Assembly (NCBI GenBank): GCA_001910725.1
Contig: MJGA01000006.1
Location: forward strand, 1,240,001 to 1,304,000
DNA: 64,000 nt
Source of the DNA: Phanerodontia chrysosporium
Taxonomy: Eukaryota > Basidiomycota > Agaricomycetes > Polyporales > Phanerochaetaceae
Reading direction: 5' to 3'
Within the stretch, counting starts at the first letter, position 1; each line of letters opens with the position of its first letter. The position numbers were made by a program, and so were the translations under genes. Under the pieces are notes generated by a model that saw only the letters and a list, made by a program, of their open reading frames with translations, searched no databases and was not told the origin of the DNA. Below, piece after piece: positions 57,580 to 64,000 of this stretch.

Positions 57580-58385
57580 GGTAGAACTCGATAATCGCGA
57601 CCATATTCTTCTGAAGCCAGAATTTTTCGCCAATCTGCTCGAAGTCTGCGCGATCGACGCCTCCCATGACGCTCCAGTAAACGACGATTTACTGCTCCAA
57701 GAGGTCAAAAAGGCTCTGTTATCTGACGAAGTCACCAAAAACTATCAATCGTTACTCAAATCAGGCCCACGCGAGTTCAAGAAACCGTTGGAGGAATGGA
57801 ACTTTGAGAATGGATTGCTACTCTTCCGGGGACATATTTACATACCGAAGGATGAGAATGAGGACTTACGACGACAAATAGTCCAAATGCACCACGACCA
57901 CCCATCAGCCGGACATCCAGGCAGATGGAAGACCTACGAACTTGTCTCCCGAAACTATTGGTGGCCGGGAATGTCTGTCTTCGTCAATAAATACGTCACA
58001 GGCTGCGACACGTGTCAGCGAATGAAGAATCGCACACAGCAGACCTACGGACAACTCTTGCCCAACAAGGTACCTAATGGACCTTGGGAAGTTATTACCA
58101 TCGACTTGATTACTCAGTTGATGCCGTCAAGAGGAAAGGATGCCATTCTAGTCGTTGTATGCCGACTCACCAAGAGAGCACACTTCTTCGCGATAACGAA
58201 CAAATTCTCTGCTAAAGACCTCGCAAAGATCCTGATGGATAGAATTTACCCTATCCACGGACTACCTTTGCAGATAATCTCAGACAGAGGAACTCAATTC
58301 ACGGCAGAACTCTTTCAAGAATGGTGTAAGCTACTCGGTATCGAGTCAGCGATGTCTACGGCATACCACCCTCAGACAGACGGTC

Positions 58386-58918
58386 TGTCAAAGTAAACCC
58401 TGCTACTTACCTTAGTAGCTTAAGTGGGGTTGGACTTGACTGCGAGTGTGCGAGTGAAGTGGGTGAAAGACGAGGTAGATGATGCTGGGGACTTAAGCCC
58501 AGCAGAGTCCGGTATATATACATGAAGGGGAGGACCCCTGGTACTACCCGAGACCCTTGATACTGCCCATCACATGCGCGATGGCGTGATGATGGTGCGA
58601 TACTTGCCAAGACACTCCGGGCTCAGCGAAGTCTAAAGCCGAGTACTGGATGTGTCCGGAACCTTCTACGCTTATTCTAGAATACACTACCCGGACTCTG
58701 GGTCTGGCTACCTACTATACCCTTGTACCGGAGCGTCTACATCATAGATAAGATAAAGATAAGATCCTCACATGACTCTGAGTCCATTCCCAGCACGTGA
58801 CCAACACGTGACCGCGTTCTGACGCGTGCCTGTCCTAACCCTAGTCCATAACCCTAACCCCTAGCGCCTACTGGGCGCTTACGAGAATAAAACCGTAGGG
58901 AATTAGAAAACTGTGACA
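58386..58918 (-). repeat. Solo LTR of family A, inverted, in integrase of element F
   Basis: 533 bp. The ends read TGTCAAAG and CTGTGACA on the plus strand, and CGGTC is duplicated (58381-58385 and 58919-58923). It falls between the codons for DG and QTERVNQ of the integrase, so it inactivates an element of its own family. Confidence 0.92.
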
Positions 58919-60174
58919 CGGTCAAACAGAACGAGTAAATCAAGTTCTAGAACAGTACCTACGCTGCTTCGCTGATAATGTCAATCACGAAGACTGGGTC
59001 GATTATCTGCCCACCGCAGAATTCGCCTACAACAATGCAGCACATGAAAGTACAAAGGACACGCCGTTCTTTCTAGAATATGGTAGACACCCATGGGCAG
59101 GACCAACTCTCGACAAGCAAGCCAAAAGCGAAGACTTGAACGAGATATTCAGACTTAGACAAGACGCCCAAGACAAGGCCAAAGCAGCCCTACAACTAGC
59201 AGCGGACCGTATGAAGTGGTACTACGACCAGAACAAGCAAGAAGTGCCGTTTAAAGTCGGCGACAAAGTCTTGCTGAATTCAAAAGATTACCAAACCACT
59301 CAACACACGCTGACACCGAGGTACCTAGGACCGTTCGAAATCATCGAGCAACTGTCCAAAGTAACCTTCAAGGTGAAACTGCCTCCACAATATAGGGCAT
59401 ACCACCTGGTGTTCCATGCTAGTAAATTAATCCCCTATTCTACACCCTCCATCGTCGACCAACGAGCCACACCACCAGAGCCAGAAGTTCACGACGGAGA
59501 GCTCGAGTACGAGGTCGAGAAAATTCTCAACCATAAGACTACCGGGCGTGTCAGAAAACGAAACTGGTACATGGTTCGATGGAAGGGTTATGGGCCAGAA
59601 GAAGACAAATGGGAACCAGAAAGTAATCTGGAAGGTGCTAAAGAGAAGATCGCGGAATTTTGGCACGTTCGGAACGAAGAAGCACCTATGGAAACAGACG
59701 GTTTAGAACTCGACGAAGAGGAAACCCTTCAGATCGTTCTAGATGGTGGAAAAACACCATCCAAGAGCACCACCGAGGCAGCAGGCTGGGACCTGTATGC
59801 AGCAGAAGACGTAACAATTCCAGCAGGAGACCGCAAACTCATCAGCACTGGCATTCACATCCGAGTTCCAACTGGAACCTATGGACGAATTGCACCACGA
59901 TCAGGACTTGCACTCAAAGGCATTTATGTCGGCGCAGGCGTTATCGACCGAGACTACACGGGCATTGTCAAAATACTACTCCTTAACACAAGCGACAGTG
60001 ACTTCACAGTCACGACTGGAGATAGGGCAGCTCAATTGATCTTGGAGAAAATTGCCGATGTCGACATAGAAGTTGTCGAGACGCTACAGTCAACCGATCG
60101 TGGTTCAGGTGGGTTTGGATCCACTGAAAAATAAAAAGTCTTCTCTCGGGAGTTCCAATCTGAAGAGGGGGTAC

Positions 60175-60651
60175 TGTCACAGTTTTCTAATTCCCTACGG
60201 TTTTATTCTCGTAAGCACCCAGTAGGCGCTAGGGGTTAGGGTTATGGACTAGGGTTAGGACAGGCACGTGTCAGAACGCGGTCACGTGTTGGTCACGTGC
60301 TGGGAATGGACTCAGAGTCATGTGAGGATCTTATCTTTATCTTATCTATGATGTAGACGCTCCGGTACAAGGGTATAGTAGGTAGCCAGACCCAGGGTCC
60401 GGGTAGTGTATTCTAGAATAGCGTAGAAGGTTCCGGACACATCCGGTACTCGGCTTTAGACTTCGCCGAGCCCGGAGTGTCTTGGCAAGTATCGCACCAT
60501 CATCACGCCATCGCGCATGTGATGGGCAGTATCAAGGGTCTCGGGTAGTACCAGGGGTCCTCCCCTTCATGTATATATACCGGGCTCTGCTGGGCTTAAG
60601 TCCCCAGCATCATCTACCTCGTTTACCACCACTTCACTCTCGCAGTCAAGT
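60175..60651 (+). repeat. 3' LTR of element F, cut by element E2
   Basis: It follows the purine tract GAAGAGGGGGTAC. It matches LTR A from its first base to the AGTCAAG segment, where E2 begins; the last about 50 bp should lie beyond E2 outside the window. Confidence 0.88.
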
Positions 60652-61251
60652 TGTCACAGTTTTTCGTCTTAACCCTTAGGGTTAGGGGCAGCAGGTGACA
60701 GAAGCGATTATTCCGAACTGTGACATGCAGAAGCGCTGGAGTGACAGCCCTAGGCTCGGGGCTGGTCACGTGATACGGCGGTCACGTGATGCGCACACGT
60801 GCGGTATCCCAGGGTCACATGGTCGAAGGTCTAGAAGCAGGCAAGGGTCTGGAAGCGCCGAGACACTCCGGAATGGACTAGAAAGTCCTGGAGGTCTCTG
60901 GACAGGTCCGGACAGTGCTGGAACGTTCTGGAGGTTTCTGGGACATCGTAGGAACATTTAGGAACGTGTAGGAGAATGTAGGAATGCCTGTAGGGCACTA
61001 GCCAATAGCGTAGTAGGTATTAGATAGCTAGGACCCTGAACACCGGTCCCTGGGGACCTGGTACACATGTATATAAACCCTGAGGGCTGGGGGTGCCTCC
61101 CCAGCTTCAATCTCATCGCATCTCACCTCTCTAGCCTCTATACCTCGTCTTCAAGCCTGGCTACACCCTTTGTAGTCCAAGTAAACCTTTGCCAGTGAGT
61201 ATTGCTGGTTGGTTTGGTGTATAGGCGCTAGGGCAGCGCATTTTTGTGATA
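60652..61251 (+). repeat. 5' LTR of element E2
   Basis: 600 bp, TATATAAA at 61070-61077, donor GTGAGT at 61195. A few differences from the E1 LTR. Confidence 0.9.
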
Positions 61252-61560
61252 GAAGATTGAAGCTAGCCAACCTACTCCACCTTTGGTGGCCTAGGTTATT
61301 GCTTTGGGTTCTGGGGGCTTGTTTGAACAAGTGCTTTTGCGCTTTGTTCAGTTTTCTGCCGATCCACAGGCGCAAGTGGGCACTATAGTACCTTTTTAGG
61401 TACAGACAGGGGAACGTGGTGTAACCCACCTCAGAGGGCTTTGCCTGCGGACGAGTAACCCCTGTTGTAGTGCTGGACTAAGGGTGTAATACCCTGTCCA
61501 ACCAGTTTTAGCTGTGTGGCGTGGAAACCCACAGTAATACCCCTTTCTCTTCGTTGAGGG
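61252..61560 (+). promoter_or_regulatory. Structured leader of element E2
   Basis: It has the same stem-loops as E1. The CTGTG/CACAG stem (61512-61516 and 61530-61534) replaces CTGCG/CGCAG. No ATG occurs between the TATA box and the gag start. Confidence 0.6.
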
Positions 61561-62364
61561 TTGGCTGGCAGGAAAGCCTTGCGCTTTGCCTGTGTGGAGA
61601 AGTTTTCTGGCTTGTGTACACAGGCTGACCCGTGTTTACTAGTGCCTAAAGCTGCTAGGAACCGTTTTGTCCTTGCTAAGGACGAGAGCTCTGGCAAACC
61701 CTTGCTTGAGCGCATCAAGATCTCGAACCTTCACCGCTTCAAAGACGTTGGGAAGCCACGCCCTGCGTACAAACCTCGCACTACACCCTACACCCCTGTC
61801 CCTGGTCGTCGTGAAAGGCTTGCTCGTGAAGCAGACTTGAACGACTTCAAGCACCAGCTTCAGCTCGAAGACTATCGCAACGAACAGCGCAAGCGCCGCC
61901 TACTCGATCGCATCGCGAACGCCCCTCCCCCTCTCCCCCTCATCGAGCGTATTGAACCTCCCCCTATCGAAGTCAAACCCATTCCCAAGGACCTTCGCTT
62001 TCACACCAACACTCAGGTTCATCAGCTGCGCGACTACGGACGAAAGTTCAACGGCGCCCTTAACCACTTGGGTCCGTTCTTTCAGAAGCTAGACGAGCAG
62101 CGTTTTCGAGTTGGGTTGACTGAACACGAGCTCTACATCTTGGGCTTGTTCAAGGAGAGGTTCGATAACATTCGCAAACACCTTCAGACCATCGTCGAGA
62201 CGAAGGAGTACACCACGAGGGAGTGGAAGAAGATTTCGAGGGATTTGAAGAAGGCAGGCGCACATAGCTTTGCTGAGCTTAAGCCACGCTTCGCTGAGCA
62301 TTGCAGGGAGCTGATTCAGGAGTTGGGTGAAGATTGGTTGTTTTTGGAGAAGAACCTCGATTAG
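61561..62364 (+). CDS. ORF0 of element E2
   Basis: 267 codons, again with no methionine. Compared with E1 it lacks three residues of the Pro-rich hinge (a 9 bp in-frame deletion) and has one obvious replacement (Thr to Ile after ELY). Several other changes are synonymous, as expected for a translated sequence. Confidence 0.65.
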   Translation: MAGRKALRFACVEKFSGLCTQADPCLLVPKAARNRFVLAKDESSGKPLLERIKISNLHRFKDVGKPRPAYKPRTTPYTPVPGRRERLAREADLNDFKHQLQLEDYRNEQRKRRLLDRIANAPPPLPLIERIEPPPIEVKPIPKDLRFHTNTQVHQLRDYGRKFNGALNHLGPFFQKLDEQRFRVGLTEHELYILGLFKERFDNIRKHLQTIVETKEYTTREWKKISRDLKKAGAHSFAELKPRFAEHCRELIQELGEDWLFLEKNLD

Positions 62365-62393
62365 TTTTTGTATCTGCGCATTTTTGAATCAAG

Positions 62394-63974
62394 ATGTCGC
62401 TCAATTCAAACCCTGTTGACTTTGGTTTGCGTTCTGCTGCGAGTTCAAGTGGTATGGACCCTTGGGGAGCGTTAGAACTCGGCTCTATGGCTGAGGGAGG
62501 CCCTACCCCAGTTTTGGCTGCTGCGCCGCTTTCGACCTCTTACGAAGAGTACAGCCAGTCATGGGTACAAGCCGCTCAGGAAGGACTGACTCCTGGCGAC
62601 TTCAAGGCCCTCGTTGACAGCCTGGGTAACTGGGTAAAGGCTGAGATAGCTCAAGTAAGGTCGGAAATGGGTTCAGAAGTCCTTCGCTTGAAGGAAGCCC
62701 TTCGCAAACGCAAAACCGAGGCCAAGACACTTCAGGAGCAGATAGACACCCTTGAGCAGACTAGACAGCACTTGTCTGCGCAGATAGCAGAGGCTCAGAA
62801 CCAAAATCGCGTTTTGCAGAACGCTATGCAGATGCTGAAGCAGGAGAACGAGAGCTTGAAAGTGTTGGTTCAGCAAGGCACTAGTGGAGGCAACGTTGGG
62901 TTGTCTCAGTCTTTGTTCCCTACCATGAAGGAGCCTGACACCTTTAATGGTGATAAGGCTAGTAAGCTGGATGACTGGCTCGAGTCGATGGCACTCTGGT
63001 TGCGCCACCGTGGCGTAATGGACGACGAAAAGAAGATAGAGACGGCGATGACTTACCTGCGAGGTTCAGCAAAGAAGGTCATGCAAGAGTACTTCGACAA
63101 GGTGGCAGACTCAAAGCCCCTTGGTACTTGGACCAACTTTGTGAACGAACTCCAGAAAGGATTCCAACAGACCGACAAGAAGGACAGGGCAAGGGCAGAG
63201 TTTGAGCAGCTTGTCAGCAAGAAAGGAACGAACGAGAAGACTTTCAATGAGTTTGCTGCTCGTTTCCGTTCGCTGGCTCGCCAAACTGACTTCTCCAACG
63301 AGGAACTGTTGGTCAAAGCCTATGCCCATACCCCTCGTGCCGCTGCCGATGTACTGGCAGCCCGTGGTCGTGCTCAGTGGGCTACGACCTGGGACAGTTG
63401 GTTGAAGGATGTTCAGGAGATTCTGCAGGATCAACGTCTCTTGACGGGCACCGTACTCTCTGGACAGCCTCAGTCGTCGAAAGACCCTGACGCTATGGAT
63501 GTCGACGCCTTGAAGAAGGGCTCAGCCCAGGGCAAAGGCAAGACAGCCAAAGTTCAGAAGGTTGCCATGTCGTTCGAGGAGGCGAAGAAGAAAGGCTGCT
63601 GCGCTCAGTGTGGAGGCAAAGGCCACATCGCCAAGGAGTGTCCATCGAAGAAGAACAACTCAGGTTCTTCGACATCGTCGAGTAAAACTACCAATGCACC
63701 GGTGGCCAGTTCATCAAAGGCTTCGTCTTCAAAGGGAAAGGAGAAGGATAAGGGCTCTCGCCACACAAAGAGCAGTGTGCGCGAGGTGTACGCCAGCGAC
63801 TCGGAGAGATTCCAGGAGGTAGCCTCTGACAAGGAGTCGAGCTCGGATAGCTCAGAAGAAGAAGATACCCCCAAGACCAAGCAAAAGAAGAAGTCGTCTT
63901 CGAAGGAGAAGGCGCAGAAGATTAACCGCGTGGTATTCTCAGACGATGAGGATTTTCTGCAGGGACCGATGTAG
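62394..63974 (+). CDS. Gag of element E2
   Basis: 526 aa, differing from the E1 Gag at only a few residues in the Ser-rich tail. It carries the same coiled coil, core, zinc knuckle CAQCGGKGHIAKEC and slippery heptamer (63950-63956). Pol follows in the -1 frame and leaves the window. Confidence 0.9.
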   Translation: MSLNSNPVDFGLRSAASSSGMDPWGALELGSMAEGGPTPVLAAAPLSTSYEEYSQSWVQAAQEGLTPGDFKALVDSLGNWVKAEIAQVRSEMGSEVLRLKEALRKRKTEAKTLQEQIDTLEQTRQHLSAQIAEAQNQNRVLQNAMQMLKQENESLKVLVQQGTSGGNVGLSQSLFPTMKEPDTFNGDKASKLDDWLESMALWLRHRGVMDDEKKIETAMTYLRGSAKKVMQEYFDKVADSKPLGTWTNFVNELQKGFQQTDKKDRARAEFEQLVSKKGTNEKTFNEFAARFRSLARQTDFSNEELLVKAYAHTPRAAADVLAARGRAQWATTWDSWLKDVQEILQDQRLLTGTVLSGQPQSSKDPDAMDVDALKKGSAQGKGKTAKVQKVAMSFEEAKKKGCCAQCGGKGHIAKECPSKKNNSGSSTSSSKTTNAPVASSSKASSSKGKEKDKGSRHTKSSVREVYASDSERFQEVASDKESSSDSSEEEDTPKTKQKKKSSSKEKAQKINRVVFSDDEDFLQGPM

Positions 63975-64000
63975 AGTCTGCGACATCTGGTCCGTTTTTA

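Larger units (their letters stand above)
39014..60134 (+). pseudogene. Pol of element F, split by four insertions
   Basis: Segments 39014-39595, 40201-41676, 49784-49886, 57585-58385 and 58924-60134 join in frame after removing each insertion with one target copy. Protease has VDLGTTTSFI, that is D-L-G in place of the usual D-S/T-G. RT has CMDYRPLNG and YLDDILIFG. RNase H has LSTDASDFAIGSVL. Integrase has an HHCC finger (HHDH...CDTCQ), VICRLTKRAHF-like core segments, SDRGTQF, and the Glu region split by the solo LTR. A chromodomain (YEVEKILNHKTTG...YMVRWKGYGPEEDKWEP) leads into a dUTPase (AAGWDLYA, PRSGLALKG, GVIDRDYTG, GDRAAQLILE, GSGGFGSTE). It cannot be expressed now, yet I see no stop or frameshift of its own. 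Confidence 0.85.
23243..60651 (+). mobile_element. Element F: old Ty3/gypsy chromovirus (LTR family A), host of the whole nest
   Basis: Pieces in order: 5' LTR A (23243-23347 plus 26788-27211), leader, ORF0 (28062-28774 plus 36568-36640), gag (37473-39035), pol (39014-39595, 40201-41676, 49784-49886, 57585-58385, 58924-60134), a purine tract, and 3' LTR A (60175-60651, cut by E2). Each gap is filled by one inserted element whose target duplication lets the flanks rejoin in frame. The two LTR A copies differ at roughly six or more sites by eye, whereas the nested full-length elements have identical or nearly identical LTRs, so F is the oldest. Pol retains all domains including chromodomain and dUTPase. 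Confidence 0.9.
60652..64000 (+). mobile_element. Element E2: second family E element, truncated by the window end
   Basis: 5' LTR 60652-61251, leader, ORF0, gag; pol begins as the sequence ends. Left target copy is CAAGT (60647-60651). It is closely similar to E1 with scattered substitutions, so it is an independent insertion and not a window artefact. Confidence 0.92.

Overview
This is genomic DNA of a filamentous basidiomycete, most likely an agaricomycete. Three things point there: protein genes split by many 45-75 bp GT-AG introns, fungal families (GH15 glucoamylase with a CBM20 domain, S10 carboxypeptidase, F-box, PA-TM-RING, CCCH zinc finger, arrestin-like proteins), and chromodomain-bearing Ty3/gypsy retrotransposons.

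The window has two halves. Positions 1 to about 22.6 kb are host sequence: a decayed P-loop GTPase-like gene (2.5-3.8 kb), an F-box gene (4.0-5.4 kb), a 1.2 kb Tc1/mariner-type non-autonomous element with TA target duplications (5698-6930), two arrestin-like genes in tandem (7.1-8.8 and 9.5-11.1 kb), a secreted glucoamylase (11.8-13.9 kb), a PA-TM-RING ubiquitin ligase (14.6-16.0 kb), a CCCH zinc-finger gene (18.3-20.1 kb) and a serine carboxypeptidase (20.5-22.5 kb). Several of these otherwise well-conserved genes carry lone one-base deletions, which are either consensus errors or very recent pseudogenisation.

Positions 23.2 kb to the end are a nest of LTR retrotransposons. One old Ty3/gypsy element, called F here (LTR family A), runs from 23243 past 60651. 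It was split in turn by gag-only element B (23348-26787), full-length element C (28775-36562), a solo G LTR (36721-37414), a solo E LTR (39596-40195), full-length element E1 (41677-49778), full-length element G (49887-57579), a solo A LTR (58386-58918), and element E2 (from 60652, running off the window). Target duplications of 4-5 bp are readable at every closed insertion. Reading across the junctions, F's gag and pol stay open, so the nesting is recent relative to decay.

The most unusual biology is inside these elements. Families E, F and G each have an extra 230-270 codon ORF ('ORF0') between the 5' LTR and gag, with a shared C-terminal module. In E and G this ORF has no methionine codon. 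In E the whole 1.3 kb from TATA box to gag start contains no ATG in any frame, and its leader folds into serial hairpins, one showing a compensatory base-pair change between E1 and E2. Gag and pol are in a -1 relation with recognisable slippery heptamers. Pol of E and F ends in a chromodomain followed by a dUTPase. Element C carries, antisense to its own gag-pol, a spliced gene for a Zn2Cys6-type protein.
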